Source of the DNA: Spirodela intermedia
Taxonomy: Eukaryota > Streptophyta > Magnoliopsida > Alismatales > Araceae
Reading direction: 5' to 3'
DNA: 64,000 bases
NCBI GenBank assembly: GCA_902729315.2
Contig: LR746272.1
Location: 10,658,327 to 10,722,326, forward strand
This document shows, piece by piece, positions 49,240 through 62,759 of the stretch. A program made the position numbers and the translations under genes. Position 1 is the first letter of the stretch, and each line of letters begins with the position of its first letter. The notes beneath the pieces were generated by a model. It made no database searches and was not told the origin of the DNA. It saw only the letters and a program-made list of their open reading frames with translations.

Positions 49240-50717
49240 TTCACAATGCAGGAGAGTCGGCTGCCATAAAGTCATGAAAAAGAGTGAAGAGCGAAGCATG
49301 CAAATGATGTTACAGGAGCAGAAGAGTCTAATTTGTTTCATTTGTCGAGAATATATGGAAAATTCCCTGTGTACAGCATCAGAGTTTGCTCAAGTTAAAA
49401 TAAAATATTTTTCCTATCTGTCTAGAAAAGATCAATCATAAATTGGAACATAAACTGAATTTATCACAAACATATTTTACTCTAGGATAAAAGTTTACAC
49501 GCAAAAGCTTTACTTTCTAAACAAGATGATATAAAACATAAAACAACGTTGTTGTGGAAGAAGGTAAGATCCGAGCTTGAATCCACAAACTCGAACCCTA
49601 GAGAAGAAACCAAGTCCTAAATCAATAGAATTAGATCTTCGACCTTTGAATATACAAGGAAAACTACCCTGAATCCATAAGATCAGAAGTGACCTTAGAA
49701 TCTACAGTTGGCACTTGAATCTATATGCAGAGGAAGAGGACCTTACCGGGGAAAAATTAAAAATATTTGAATTGAATGAGTTGGTTTCATGTAGAAAGAA
49801 CGTTATATTGTCCTAAGAAAACGTGGGACACTCCCAACAGACTCTGAAAAAGTAAAAAGACTCCAAACAGAATCAAAATAGATTATGAAAAAAAAATAGA
49901 AAATAGAAAATAGAAAATGAAAGAGAACAAAGGGACTTCATACGACCCAACAAAATCTGGACCAGTCTTCTTGTACTTTAAAGAAGCCCAAAAAACTTTT
50001 TTGGCCACCTTTTCACATCTCCCCTTGATGGCCCAATACTATGCATTTTGGCTCAGCTTCCACCTTTTGAGTGATTTGGGGTGCATCAAATATTTCTTTG
50101 GTGTCTAGTGCTCATCTTACCTAGGTGACCTCAAAATAGGGAACCATGGATACATTCTTCTTCATGTTCTTCTCTTTACTGTTGTACACGATTGAATTAA
50201 TAATTATATCTAAGGTTCAATCTTTGCATATATGATAATTGGATACAAGTATTGGAGCCTCATTCGACACTGAGATGTCTACATCTGTAAACAAACGACC
50301 TTTTGTCTTTAAGAACTTGAGGCCCATTAGTGTGGTGCCACTCAAGCCTAATTTTAATGATGTAATCCAGAATTAGTGGGGGTCGACGTGCTTAACATTG
50401 TCTCATGTCCATAGTATCTTAGCTCAAAGGTCAGTTAGATCATAATTAAATCCATACCTCATTACACGACCAAAAGACCGGGGGTGGGGGATGTCTAGTT
50501 TCGATGTGGTGTTCTTATGTTGAAGTAGAAGGGGCATACAACTGAGCCAAAGAGGGTAAGGAGAGGAAGAAGACAAAAGGCATCTTGGTCTATGCCTTTG
50601 TGAAAATGTCCAAAATTCGAGTCATGTTTCTCACCCTGCGCTTCACCCCTTCTCTTTCACTCTTGGGTAACGTGCAGAGAGGACAGATGGATGCTCCCTC
50701 CCCTCTTTCTCTCTCCC

Positions 50718-50768
50718 TCACACACACACACACACACACACGCACGCACGCACACACGCACACACACG
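50718..50768. repeat. (CA)n microsatellite
   Basis: CA dinucleotides with several CG interruptions (CACG units). Confidence 0.95.
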
Positions 50769-51872
50769 GCTTGGGTTTTTTAGTTCATTAAGTTTTCCCC
50801 CTGTACGACTGGAGGGCCTACATAGAACACTGTTTGGAGGAGCAAAAATGGTTGTTTAGTGTTTTGTTGAGAAAATAAATCTAACCACTTTTTCTTTCTT
50901 AGTGTTATCGTGTTCAGTGCAATATCTACTTAGCTCTCTCCATGGACGTAGGAGAACTTCTCAAAACCACGAATTTTGGTGCATTATCTTCTATACTTCC
51001 GACTTGGTGTATAACATGTTTGGTGATTCAACTTTAGCATCGACACCCCATGAGTAATTGATTAACCATCTATGCTACGGTAGGAGTCCTACTGGGAGAA
51101 GGTAATACACTCCTGATTTTTGGCGTCGAGAAGGTGTGAAGCATGTAGGATTTGAGGTAAACCAACACTCTTGCTAAGGAGAAAGATGCCGCGTAGCCGG
51201 GGTTGTATGGCTTGTGAGCCCATGGGAAGCGGCCCAGGGTGGCGTCCAAGTGGCAGCCCGTGAGGGGATCTCGCGTGACATGGCCCCTTCAAGTCCGAGT
51301 TCCCCGTGCCTCTTCCGTCAGGACAGAGAGATGGCGGCTGGCCGGCGACCGTCTGGTCTCTGCAGGGATAGTTTCCGGTACGACCGGGGACTTGCTCGAG
51401 ATTGGCTTGATGAAAGCCATAAAAGGAAAATTTGGAAATCTGGCCGCAATATCAGATATTAGAAATCTCCGATTTCAAAGATTTGTTCGTTCATCCCAGA
51501 GCAGGGGCACTCCAGGTCCACAAATTTGCTCATTTACTTGAGAGAGATCCCGTTGATCCGTGAACCATCTCTCACATGTGTCTACATGGCTGGCGTTCTC
51601 CATTCCTCCGGAATTTCAGCGAGGGCCATAGGAATCAGATCAAGCTCCGACTGTGCCTCTCTAATTATAGATTTTTCTCGTACAGGTTAAATTTGTTTAA
51701 AAAATCTCTTTCCATAATTGGGTAGGGAAAATCGTATGTTCTTCGGAATAGTAGGGACTTGACACCAATATAAGACGTCCCACGAAGCCTTTTTCTCAAT
51801 CGAGAGGACCTCCTTCCCGGTCTCCCTGTTCTCTTCGTTCTTCTCCTCCGCGCGAGAAGTAAACCTTTCTGG

Positions 51873-51905
<33 letters not shown>

Positions 51906-52199
51906 TTCCGTTCTCCACTGCGTTGATAAGGTCCACCGTCATCCGCGAGACGAGGAGATCTGTTCTCCCCCCGTCAGACACCTTCTCTCATATTCTGTAG
52001 ACCGAACACCAGGATTCACAGAAGCCAGAAAAAATATAGGCACATGCTCCCCCATTCTAGATCGTTCTCGTTCCAATGACCATTGTATGAAGACCTCTCC
52101 TCCCGTCCATCCCCTCCTTAGTGCTTTTGTCCATTAAACTTTTCTGTCCGAAGCCGCCGCCGCCGCCGCCGCAGAGCGCCCTCCGCTACCTCTATCTTC

Positions 52200-55074
52200 A
52201 TGGACAGCTGGAGAGAAGCCGAATGCAAGAGGTCTCACGATCCCTTCTACAAATACAACTCCCACGACGAACGCAATAGTAAGGCGGTGGGAGACGCGTT
52301 CATTTGGGTCCATGAACCTGTTATCGTTGGGGCAGGACCCTCGGGACTTGCCGTTGCCGCCTGCCTCATGGAGAAGGGAATCCCAAGCGTGGTCTTAGAG
52401 AGATCTGACTGCATCGCCTCCCTGTGGAAACACAAGACCTACGATCGCCTCCGCCTGCATCTCCCCAAGCAGTTCTGCGAGCTCCCACACATGTCATTCC
52501 CCACTTGTTTCCCTACGTACCCCACAAAGCATCAGTTCCTCGCCTACCTCGAGACATACGCAAGGCAGTTCAACATCAGCCCAGTCTTTCATCAGACGGT
52601 CGAGTGCGCCTTCTATGATCGCGACCTCAGCATGTGGATAGTGAAGACGAGAAGAACGGACAAAGAGGGGGAGGAGGAGGCGATGACAAGTTATATCTGC
52701 CGGTGGCTGGTGGTGGCCACAGGTGAGAATGCAGATATTGTAGTGCCGGATATCGAAGGAATTGGTGAATTTAAAGGGCCCGTAGTTCATACGAGTGAGT
52801 ACCGTCGAGGGGACGTGTTCAGAGAGAAGAAGGTCCTCGTCCTCGGATGCGGCAACTCAGGCATGGAGATCTGTCTGGATCTCTGCGACTACAATGCGCA
52901 CCCCACTCTTGTTGTAAGAGATTCGGTAAGTAGCAGGATTATATCTTTATTCCTTCTCCGTGTACATAGCCAAGTATATATAAAACAAAAATTGAGATAG
53001 ATGATCATATAGGAATGGATAGGGAATTAGAAGTAGATATCCCTCACTTTTGAGTTTTGTTCAACGTCTCCGGTTATTTTTCAAACGGTCGACTTCAAGT
53101 TTAGAATCGCAGGATAATGAACCTGTCTTCAGCACTAGCCTACCGTTGAAGCTGTTCTGGCCACCTCTTCTGGCGTCCTCACATCAATCTCCATCATTAT
53201 CTATTATCTCCCCTTACTGGTTTCGTTAAACCGCGAAGTCCAACCTTCAAAGAGGTCTGTTGTTCACTGCGTCAACTTTATCGTCTATTTAGCCTTTAAA
53301 CAAGAGGTGGACCTCATGGGTTGCGCCTCGTCCTCTTCTCCCGTTTTCTTTTTTATCTTGCGTCTCGTGACATTCTTCCCGTCGGTGTGCATTTTTCCTA
53401 CGATGGCCGACGGAGTTCGGCATTTGAAGAAAGATTTCTTCTTTAGCGCCGTACGTGCTCACCGTGCAAAAAATTTCAATTTCTCCCTGTTTGGCATTCG
53501 AAAAGTTCGTTATGGACAAGGGTTTTCTTGCCTTCTTCTCTTTCTTGGAACTCGTCCCACGCTCGTGGTGCAACTCTGTCTACTCACACACCCCAAGGAC
53601 CATCAGCTAGTTCCTGCAACTGCTTTTCTTTCTTCTTTCGCGTTCGGACTTTTATATTGCAGTGGCGGTGCAGTGCGCAGAGCTACACGAACAAGTGTCA
53701 AGAAGGGAACACGAACATTAGAATGGGACCGCTGCCCCCTAGCCAAAGCGCCCCTTTGCTTGTCAAAACAACATTAACAATCTAAAGAAAGGAACACTAG
53801 CACAGGTTCTGACGTTGGTGCAACCTACTCTATATTCCTCTAATTCTCTCTCTCTCTTTCCATCCGCTAATATATAGTGGGATTGCTCATAAAGAGTGAA
53901 AGATTGGTAGAAGAGATTGCCACAACAGAGGAAGTAGAATTAGCGAGTCCACGTATACCCTGAACTAGCGTGTCACACTGCATTCATCGCCTTCTTCAAA
54001 GGTCCCTTTTTTCCTTGTTTAATCTTCAGTGCATGTTGTTGCAGGTGCACGTCCTGCCCAGGGACATCCTCGGAAGATCCACATTCGGTCTATCTATGTG
54101 GCTTCTGAAGTGGCTACCAATTCGGGCTGTGGATCGTTTCCTACTCTTCGTTTCATGGCTCACTCTTGGTGACACCTCCCAGCATGGCCTGGAACGGCCC
54201 CATCTGGGTCCACTAGAGCTCAAGGCCGTTTCCGGGAAGACCCCCGTCCTTGACGTCGGTACTCTGGCCAAAATCAAGTCTGGCAACGTCAAGGTCTGTC
54301 AGCACCGTCTAATGCGTCCTTACCCATTTAATAATTGATTGGTCCGACGAGCCGTCGTCCTTTAACTCACCAGAATTTTCTTGGGATCTCTGAAATTCAC
54401 AGATTTGCCCAGCCATAAAGAGAATGATGAGCCACGGAGCTGAGTTCATAGACGGAAGAGCAGAGAACTTTGATGTCGTCGTCCTAGCCACTGGCTACAG
54501 AAGCAACGTGCCCTCGTGGCTCAAGGTATAGTATTTCCTGATAAACCATGGCACATCGGCACATATATTAGTATTGAAAGCCCTCTGTTAATTTTCAGTT
54601 GGGCGGAACTTATTTTACAATGATATCCTACAAATCATTGAGAGGTCATCTTAAAAAGTCTCACACCAGCTGGAGAAAACAAAATGTTAATTACATACAA
54701 AAGTTCGGATTGTACGCAAAAATCTTTCACAACTGTGTCTTATTTGAATTGCCGGAGAAAACACATGGCCTGTGAGCTTAACGTGTAGGAGCTGAAGGTC
54801 TCTCGATGTTATTTAGCAGGAGAGGGAGCTCTTCTCAGAGAATACTGGGCTACCGAGGAGGCCCTTTCCTCACAGTTGGAAGGGCGAGCGTGGTCTCTAC
54901 GCGGTGGGATTCACTCAACGGGGTATACTAGGCGCGTCTACGGAGGCGAGGAGGATTGCTCACGACATCCATCAGCAATGGAGATGTGCCGCAAAGTCTG
55001 TTGGGAATCCCCTGAAAAATTCAATCACTACGGCAGTTGAACGCGATCTCCTCCACACGTGCACCGGAGATTGA
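52200..55074 (+). CDS. YUC: YUCCA-type flavin-containing monooxygenase (auxin biosynthesis)
   Basis: YUCCA enzymes convert indole-3-pyruvate to indole-3-acetic acid with FAD, NADPH and O2, the last step of the main auxin pathway. Four exons read by eye: 52,200-52,925, 54,045-54,293, 54,403-54,525 and 54,820-55,074, all phase 0, giving 450 residues. The FAD-binding GAGPSG is at 44-49. The FMO-type F-x-G-x3-H-x3-Y stretch ([11 protein letters not shown]) is at 191-201. The NADPH-binding GCGNSG is at 216-221. The ATGY motif is at 354-357. Exon 2 holds the YUCCA hallmark [17 protein letters not shown] and [17 protein letters not shown]. Intron 1 is 1,119 bp. The C-terminus runs about 20-30 residues past the usual family end, so the last exon's stop may reflect a lost earlier stop. 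The 5' leader has a (GCC)n run at about 52,157-52,172. Subfamily not assigned. Confidence 0.93.
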
Positions 55075-56896
55075 GTGGCTTTCCCCCGATATTTGTACAT
55101 TCTGTCTACCGCCATTTTTAATATCGCGGCAGATCGATGAAGTTTTCACGGAGGGTTCTGGCGAAGTTCTGGCTTGAACATCCGTTCGTCTTTGACTTTT
55201 AATGGGATAGGGTATGTTGTATATGATTATGAAAGGTCTAGAAGTGTTTCTGTTGATACCTCGTTATCCCCTAAAGCGCTCTAATATATTAGATATAGAT
55301 ATGCATACATATATACATATATAACACGTACCAGCATTACTGCTCGATGAGGTTTATGAATCACAAGATCCACGGGATCCTCATTCTCAGTCGATGACTA
55401 TTACATCCTTACATAAAAGAATTGATTCACACCCCCCCACCTATCCCGACTCTAGCTTCCTTCTCGCTGGAGACCCCATTACTACGCATGCAATGAAGTC
55501 AGAACAATTAAGACAGACCCAGAGGGCGAAAAGTAGGAAAAGAGGAAAGGGTGAACGAGTTAGAGGCTCTCTCTATTCGGGCATATATAGACATGGACTG
55601 TCAATCGTGAGTTCATAAGTAGAGGGATCTATGAAGAGAGCACGAAAAGATATATATTTCCTTGTTTTTTCTGACCTTCCACTGTCTCTTGCCAAGTTTT
55701 GCTACATAAGAGGAGACGCGCATCTCCTGATCTGATTCAATCTGCGAGTACCGGTCCCGAGAAGAATGCCGACCGTGCTAGCGATGCTATAACTTCGGTG
55801 TGGATCAGAGTTTCGCGTTTTAGGATCTTCCTAGAGTTCTAGAATTAGAAGTACACACGCACAAAATAAAATAAAACAAATAACAAGTCTTGCGAGTCCT
55901 TTGACATCATTCCCCACTGAGCATTACTTTATCATATACAAGAGGATATCATGACGGATACTACATTCTTTCACAAAGTTTTTTCAATTCAAGAAAACAA
56001 ATCAATCAATTAGTAGGGGATAAGACTTGGCGGGTTATCAGTTGAATCCGGACTGCTAAAAGCCATTTTTAATTGCAATATTATACCTTACATGACTGAA
56101 GATTATTCTGTGCATTATTTTGACGAAGTTGACCTTCTTGGTCACTCAAAATAATCCCCTAAATTAGATATCTTTGAGAATTGTATGTATGCATAAATTA
56201 GGCACAGCTGGAATGGTGGATCTGATCAGACATTATTTTTCTCTTTAGGAGTAAAGAATATGCAAGTAATGCGGGACAGATTATATAAGTAGACATAGCA
56301 CCTGGAATGGAATATATATTTGTTAGACGCCCCATCCTTTTCCAGAGCAAGTATTGAATCCTTGACTTTAACTTACGCAATGTCAAGAATTCAACATGAT
56401 TCAGTCCGAACGGGTAATAATCAAGTTGGCAATTGAGAATCTCAATATGGATTGGACGATCATGCTCTGAATCAGGTGATCTTAAATACCATATGAAAGT
56501 AAGTTAGTTACAATGTATAGCACGTAAAATAGTTGTAATGAGAGTTGTCTTTAGATATGAATTGGTTGGAAAAAATTGGTCATAATACAGGCTGTTATAT
56601 ATCATGGGGATAATAGCCTGCTTGACACTCGTACAATAATTCTTTGGGCCACGTAATCTCGGACTCCAGATTCTGTGCCCCAAGTGTTTGACCGGACTAA
56701 TAAGTAAACGAATCTTCCCCCGTCTCTCTCGCCCATGATTGATGCAGAGGACGCTAGAGTCTGAAAAAGTACACTTTCGCCTCTCGCCGTCACATGCGCA
56801 GGTGCCACTTTTACAGTCATTTCAGCGGACATGAAGATCTTGACGGAAGAGATGCCGATCTTCCGTCAATCGGATACCTTTCATGTTGTGGAGTGT

Positions 56897-56897
<1 letters not shown>

Positions 56898-56958
<61 letters not shown>
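56898..56958. repeat. (CT)n microsatellite
   Basis: CT run of about 60 bp with one TT interruption at 56,939-56,941. Confidence 0.95.
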
Positions 56959-57708
56959 AAGTTGGCGGTCCTCTCAATATATCGGCCCACTAGCCCTGAT
57001 TAGTTCGGGCAAGAAATAGGATCATGGTTGTGCGTCTGAAACAAATCAGTCTCCCTGAGGAGGTGCAGTGGGTCAGCTGTGGCGGCCGCAGCCGGCAGGT
57101 CCCGCGGGGATCTGTCTCTCCACGGCAAGGGTCCCGATCTGCGGATCTCTGTCCATCTAAGCAGACTTTGAGACCATGGTTGCAAGAATATTCTGCAAGG
57201 GAGATTGATGCGACCCCCAGCCTGGAAAGGATTCCCTCAACTAGGAGCTCCACTGTCGCGCTGCACTGCTCCAGTATTCCACTGCCGCCAGCATCCCCAC
57301 TTCTACATGGCGCTTCCACTCCCGACGGAGGAGAGGGGACAATCTCTCTGATGCCGGCAAGGATCAGACGTGCAACTGCCTGAGGTGAAAGAAAGAAAGA
57401 AAATGAACGGTAAAGGAGGGGAAAGGAAAAGATGGGCTTCCACCCAGGGCCGACCCCAAGATTCCTGGAGGGAGGGTTCATGAAGTGTTGTCTGTGATGC
57501 GAAGAGTGCTACTTCCACTCAGTGGACCTCACCATTGCTTCCCACCCTTGCTAATTGTCTACGCATGTCGAACTCCCCCGAGGAAGAACGCTATCAAGCT
57601 CAAATACCGAGGGTGGAACGAAATCTTCTTCGGATACTACCTCCTATATAGGGCCCTCTTCGCAGACCTTAGGCCCTGTCCCCTCTTAGCCACCGGTGAG
57701 CTTCCACT

Positions 57709-57710
<2 letters not shown>

Positions 57711-57733
<23 letters not shown>
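57711..57733. repeat. (GA)n followed by a G tract
   Basis: GA run passing directly into about nine G residues. Confidence 0.9.
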
Positions 57734-57742
<9 letters not shown>

Positions 57743-59763
57743 TAACACCTCCCGCGCCAGCAGGAAGGCAGAAGTCTGAACGGTCCACTCGTGACGAAAC
57801 TCCAGACGTTACCCACCTCCAATATCACAAGATGGCTGTTCCGCTCATAAAAGAGCCAAGCATAGCAAACCCCCGTTTCCAGTCAGTGTCTGCGGAGGGA
57901 GCCTGATCTCATCCAGTTCAGAAGCTTCTAGACAGACCCAGAAACCGGCCCGTCTCATCTTCATGGGCCTGGTTTTCTGGGCTTTTAACTCACTTTTAGG
58001 CCCACTTCCTTCTGGCCTGAGTATGCCCGATACTCGGAGCAGCCAAACAGGCTCATCAACAGGATGCTAGCGGTTAAACATGATCCTCGGTTTTTATTTT
58101 AAACAAATCTACCTCGGCGGAAAACTAGAAAAGTTGTTCCAATAAGAAGGGTTCTCAATAATTCTCAAAGTTACTGGAACCCTAAGAAGGGTTCCAATAA
58201 TTCTGCTGCTGGGACAACCTAGATATTTGACAGCTGCTGGGATGATCCCGGGGGAAGGCAGACGCACTCGTTGGTCGGTTGTCCACTCCACGGAAATGAC
58301 ATTGCCTTTGTAATCGTAGGACGATATATTTTTCATTAATTACGTATGAGTCGACTATTAGTAAGAAATTGTCTATGCAAACGTTTCTTGTATTTACCCG
58401 TTTTATCTTATAGTATGCTCAGGACCAACTATTCCAAGCCTGAGACAGTTATCAAGTCCAAAGGAAAGATGGGCCAGACTCGACCTAAAGTCAAGGCTTG
58501 AACTCATTTTCTCGTACCAAGTGGCTCTCCTACGATCACCTGTGTGGCCAACCGTAGCTCTATCTCTCTCTCTCTCTCTATCCCATTTATAATGGTATTC
58601 ACTGAGAGTCAATAAGAAAATATCAAGGCGTGAATCTTACTAGTTATGTTTCAGCGACCTTTTTCACATCTGCATGAGCCCCTCAACATTAGTTTGATTG
58701 CCGAATTATAATAATGATTTAGTTGGTGGTTTTGTCTCTGTATTTTTTCTACTAAATCGTCAGTGCGTGTGTGTGGCCAAGCCGCAGCTTGCTTGTAGTC
58801 GGCATTCCTAACCGGTAGCGTAGCATTCCTTTATTATAGGAGTTCTAAATGAAGATTTTATGGAGTTTGGAGTTTGGAGTGAGGCTTCGCCGACTGAGAA
58901 CACCTCTTTCTCTTAGTTTTTAAAGAAATATCTCCTCCCCCCGAGGGGATTTTATCTATAATTTTTCTTTCCATAACCAATATTGGAGGTAATTGTTTAT
59001 TCAATGCCAACAAAGTAGTGTTGTTTCATTGGTCGGGCTTTCCCCAATGTTTCCAATAGGGCATGTGTCTAAAACTCTTTCTTGGGTATAAAGTTGTAGC
59101 CAACACTCTACTCAGGAATAAAGAATTTTCCAATCTTCTTCAATAAACGTAAAAGTAGTAAGTTCATGAGCAACATTCTAAACCTGAACCTTGACTCTCT
59201 CAGTTCACGATCATTTGGTCACGCGTATGAACTTGGTATTCACTTCTGACTAACCAAGTATCGCATGTACACATCCAGTTAAAATTAAGCAAGATACTAG
59301 CCTTTGTATTTGATCCTATTTTACATGAACGAAGGCTTGCTAATAGGAGACCGAAATGACAGACGAAGTAAGATACTAGTCTTTGTTGGAATCATTCAGT
59401 AATTCAGCTGAAAGCCAACTGATGATAAACTAAGTTGGTACTTCGCTGATCATGGGTTTACATAGCTCGGACTATTAAACAAGCCACCTCACGTATAAAT
59501 TGGCTTTCATGCTTTGATCTTAATCTGCATCTGTCTTAGTCCTGCCCTTTATTCTGGTAGTTTTTTTTTTCAGAAAATTGCCTGAGACTTGTGCGATCTT
59601 CAATCCGGTACGTTCATTCATAGAATCATATGAAAGCCTCAGACTTTCTAACCTGAATGATCAATGTCCTCGTCCTCAGGGGCAACGAGGATTTGACCAA
59701 GAATGATCTTCCACCGCGCGCAATAGATACCGAAAAATGGGTACTTATGCAGAGAGAAACGAG

Positions 59764-59788
59764 GAGAGAGAGAGAGAGAGAGAGAGCA
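59764..59788. repeat. (GA)n microsatellite
   Basis: Perfect short GA run. Confidence 0.9.
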
Positions 59789-60599
59789 TAGGGGTTCAAT
59801 GTCTAGTGACTAGATGCCGTCATCGGCAAGAGAGTCTTAGTAGCTATCAAACCGGCCTATTTAATCAGAACAACGTCATGAGAGAGATATGAATGGAAGC
59901 CACCATCTTTGTTAAAAAGTCATCATAGGAAGGTTATTAATATATTACGTGCGTACGTAGTTTCCATTCATCCTTGTCCGTATCTACTCAAAATAACTTC
60001 TTCCTGCATTCCTAGAGAGCCGATGAATTATCTTAGGGTGATTCAGACGGTTGTAATTTCTCGATATTTAATATCATTAAACAAATCAGAAAACTCGTCA
60101 ATCAAAAAATTTCATGGAAACAGATTCAGTACGACAAAAAAACAAAAAAAAGAGATGCATCTGATGGCGAGCCCCGCTTGTGGGAAGACGGGAACCAAGG
60201 TAAGGATCTCACTTGATTACCACTAATGATCGGAAAATAGAACGTACGGTCCGATTGACCGATCGACTGGCCGACTCACGTTCTCTAACACGTTTAGTTG
60301 CATCGATAGCATCGCAGAAAACTTGAACTACTTGAGAGAAAATGTCACACGGGATTAGATTGAAGGGTATGTTTACATATTGTGAGATATCAACCCGGAG
60401 TTAATTACTTTTATCATGGGCAAAGAATATGATTTTGTTTTTTATAATCAATCAAAAATACGCGATCTTCATGATTCATATGATAAACTTAAGAAAAATA
60501 CCCGTGAACTCATTCATTATATTTTTATTTGAAATAATTTTTTAGGATTTTGAATGTGATGATACGGTACCTATGTGTGTGTGTGTTGTGTGTGTCTCT

Positions 60600-60642
60600 A
60601 TATATATATATATATATAGCGAGAGAGAGAGAGAGAGAGAGA
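60600..60642. repeat. Compound (TA)n(GA)n microsatellite
   Basis: TA run (60,600-60,618) joined by GC to a GA run (60,621-60,642), preceded by a short GT-rich stretch. Confidence 0.9.
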
Positions 60643-61394
60643 ACGCGAGAGACAGACAGAAAGGGGGGATGAGATTTTTAATAACATATTACGTGAGTAG
60701 GGTTAGGCGTGTCGGTAAGCTCTCTTTGATTTGCCTCTCTCTAATTACAGTTGGGTGATGATTTTGGTCAGCGACATATCAAGGCGGTGTACCAACTCCA
60801 TATTTCTAATCAGTTTTAAATACTAAACCAATGGAAAAAATAACCCATATTTCAAGTTATAACGCTGACCTTGCTTCACTGCGTGGAATCCGCGGGAAGA
60901 GACTTCCGCATTTCTCCTCCGAAGCTATCGCCAGAAGCGGCGAAGTCCGCCAACTACTGACTATTAAAAGCTTTCCGGGGTCGCTCGCCTTCTAGGTGTC
61001 GAACCACTGGTTACGCATCGCCACAGCCAATGACGAAACCCAAACCAGTGAACATAGGCAATACAGATAACCTTCATTTTGCCTGATAATCGTCATCTCT
61101 GTTTTCTTGCTCTTCCCTCTACTTTAGTTTCACATGAAAAAACCTGTGACGTTTCCCTCGCTCCTCTCTCTCTCTCTCTCTCGATAGCTTTCTCTGTCCG
61201 TTCATCTATTTGCCAATCATTCGTCGGGGAAAGGACTAAAACATGGACCAACACATTTTAATGAGGAGCCCAGCTGAGGATTCTAAATGAGAAGGGGGAG
61301 ATAAGGGGGACGCAGCGAAGAGAGAATTTTGGAAGAAAGATGGGAAAACGGAAAACAAATTCAGGTTACAATTACAGACGATTAGTACAAGGTC

Positions 61395-62441
61395 TTAGTT
61401 GCCAAAGAGAGCTTCCCATATCTCAGAGAACACCTGGACGATGATGGGATGGTGGCGGAGGTCATTGAGAGCGAGGTAGCTGCGGAGGAGGTGCTCCAGT
61501 TCCGTTGCCCCGAAAATCTGCTTCTCCACGATCATCTCGACCATGGAACCCCTGAAGTCCTTGTACGGATCACTCGACCGCTTCTCCACGGCGAACCCCT
61601 CCTTACGCAAGTTGGCCGAAAGAGAGGAAGATAGCGAGGAAGAAATCGATACGAGTGGTCGGAAACCATCGTCAAAATCGATGTGCATTCTCCGCGAGGG
61701 GTCTTCTCTTTTCGGCTTTTGTTGTCGTTGTGAAGACTTCTTCTTCGTCCCGTTATGGCGGCGGGACGAGTGGTAGTATAATTCAGAGGAGTCGGAGGAG
61801 AAGCTTCTCGCACTGAAGATTATATCAGTCGCCTCCCCTTCTCTCTCCCTTGACCGCATCCCTTCTCTGTTACCTCCTCCGCCCTCCTCGCTGCTGAAAA
61901 AGCGGCCAGCGTCGTCGCGATCGCTGTCCTCTGAAGAACAGCTCGTGAAGCCGTAACTGTTGGACAACAGCTTTTTCCCCTTCATCCGATCCTGCTCATC
62001 CTCCTTCCCCTTCTTCTTTCTGTTAGAAATTCTCCTCTCCTCTCTTTCTAGCTCCTCTTTCATCTGCTTGAAGTGATAGTAGGAGGGAGAGAGAGGCGAG
62101 CAAGGAGGGCACATCCGCCCTTCCCTGCCCCCAAACCCAGAGACCCTCTTCTCCTTCATCTTCTTTCCTCCGCAGCGGAGGTCAACCGAGCGCTGCGAGG
62201 AACCCATTGCGGTCTCATCGCGGTGGCTGCGGAGGCGGCGACCCGGGGATAGATGAGAGAGGGACAGGGACCGGTCGATGCCCTTGGGAACGCCGTCGTC
62301 GTCCCAGTTGTGGCGACGGGAGACGTAGAGAGGCTCATGGACGGCGTCTACTTTGCGGGATTTGGTGCTGCAAGATGACCGGAAAGATGGTATCCTGAAC
62401 ATCTGTGACAGCCGCTGCTTCAGTCGGCCCCGCTCCATCAT
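61395..62441 (-). CDS. OFP: OVATE family protein (transcriptional repressor)
   Basis: OVATE family proteins are plant-specific nuclear regulators that repress transcription, bind KNOX/BELL homeodomain and TRM proteins, and shape organs. A single exon encodes 348 residues. The start is the ATG at 62,441; the codon three bases earlier is GTG. The N-terminus MMERGRLKQRLSQMFRIPSFRSSC is the typical OFP start. The middle is basic and serine-rich with a glutamate/arginine stretch (EELEREERRISNRKK) and SFSSDSSELYYHS. The OVATE domain fills about residues 289-345: DPYKDFRGSMVEMIVEKQIF then LLRSYLALNDLRHHPIIVQVFSEIWEALF. All conserved positions I recall are present and the frame is open. Subgroup is not assigned. 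The 5' leader contains a (GA)n tract at 62,551-62,599. Confidence 0.95.
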   Translation of the reverse strand: MMERGRLKQRLSQMFRIPSFRSSCSTKSRKVDAVHEPLYVSRRHNWDDDGVPKGIDRSLSLSHLSPGRRLRSHRDETAMGSSQRSVDLRCGGKKMKEKRVSGFGGREGRMCPPCSPLSPSYYHFKQMKEELEREERRISNRKKKGKEDEQDRMKGKKLLSNSYGFTSCSSEDSDRDDAGRFFSSEEGGGGNREGMRSREREGEATDIIFSARSFSSDSSELYYHSSRRHNGTKKKSSQRQQKPKREDPSRRMHIDFDDGFRPLVSISSSLSSSLSANLRKEGFAVEKRSSDPYKDFRGSMVEMIVEKQIFGATELEHLLRSYLALNDLRHHPIIVQVFSEIWEALFGN

Positions 62442-62546
62442 CACTAGTCTATACAGGTCCTCCTGAACACTTTCTCTCTTTTTGTTGGAGCGATGCGGGA
62501 AAAGGAGATAGGGAGAGTTGGAGGGAGAGGGGGCGGAAGAGAGAAA

Positions 62547-62550
<4 letters not shown>

Positions 62551-62599
<49 letters not shown>
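62551..62599. repeat. (GA)n microsatellite in the OFP leader region
   Basis: Perfect GA run 110-158 bases upstream of the OFP start (a CT run on the gene's strand). Such CT-rich 5' tracts are common in plant leaders. It artificially opens a long plus-strand frame. Confidence 0.95.
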
Positions 62600-62605
<6 letters not shown>

Positions 62606-62638
62606 AGATAATTCTCTGGGCTCCGCTAAGGAGGCCAG

Positions 62639-62644
62639 TATATA
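62639..62644 (-). promoter_or_regulatory. Possible TATA box, OFP gene
   Basis: TATATA within TTTATATACT on the minus strand, about 195 bases before the ATG. Together with the CT tract between, it fits a core promoter and leader. Position is the only support. Confidence 0.4.
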
Positions 62645-62759
62645 AAGGGAACCAAAAAGCCGCAGATTTGTCCTTTGTATCGAGGTATTATAGTGGTAAG
62701 GCCAACAGGTCTTCATCCTCCAGTTCCGAGGAACGTAACAATCAAACCACAAGGTACAG

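Larger units (their letters stand above)
46110..52190. other. Intergenic sequence, no gene recognised
   Basis: Mostly AT-rich with scattered frames under 105 codons lacking family resemblance (for example 51,239-51,541). Holds several microsatellites and one 40-bp tandem duplication, listed separately. Confidence 0.4.
55075..61390. other. Intergenic sequence, no gene recognised
   Basis: A 119-codon plus frame (57,024-57,383) overlaps a 163-codon minus frame (56,990-57,481) in a GC-richer island. Neither resembles a known family, so they are not called. Several (CT)n/(GA)n repeats are present. A small repeat 'aagaagggttc' plus 'aataattct' occurs near 58,145 and 58,190. Confidence 0.4.

Noticed and set aside
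53307-53777. 156-codon frame inside YUCCA intron 1
   Set aside because: Intronic, no family resemblance, overlaps other frames.
57024-57383. 119-codon plus frame in a GC-richer island
   Set aside because: A longer frame exists on the opposite strand and neither resembles a known protein.
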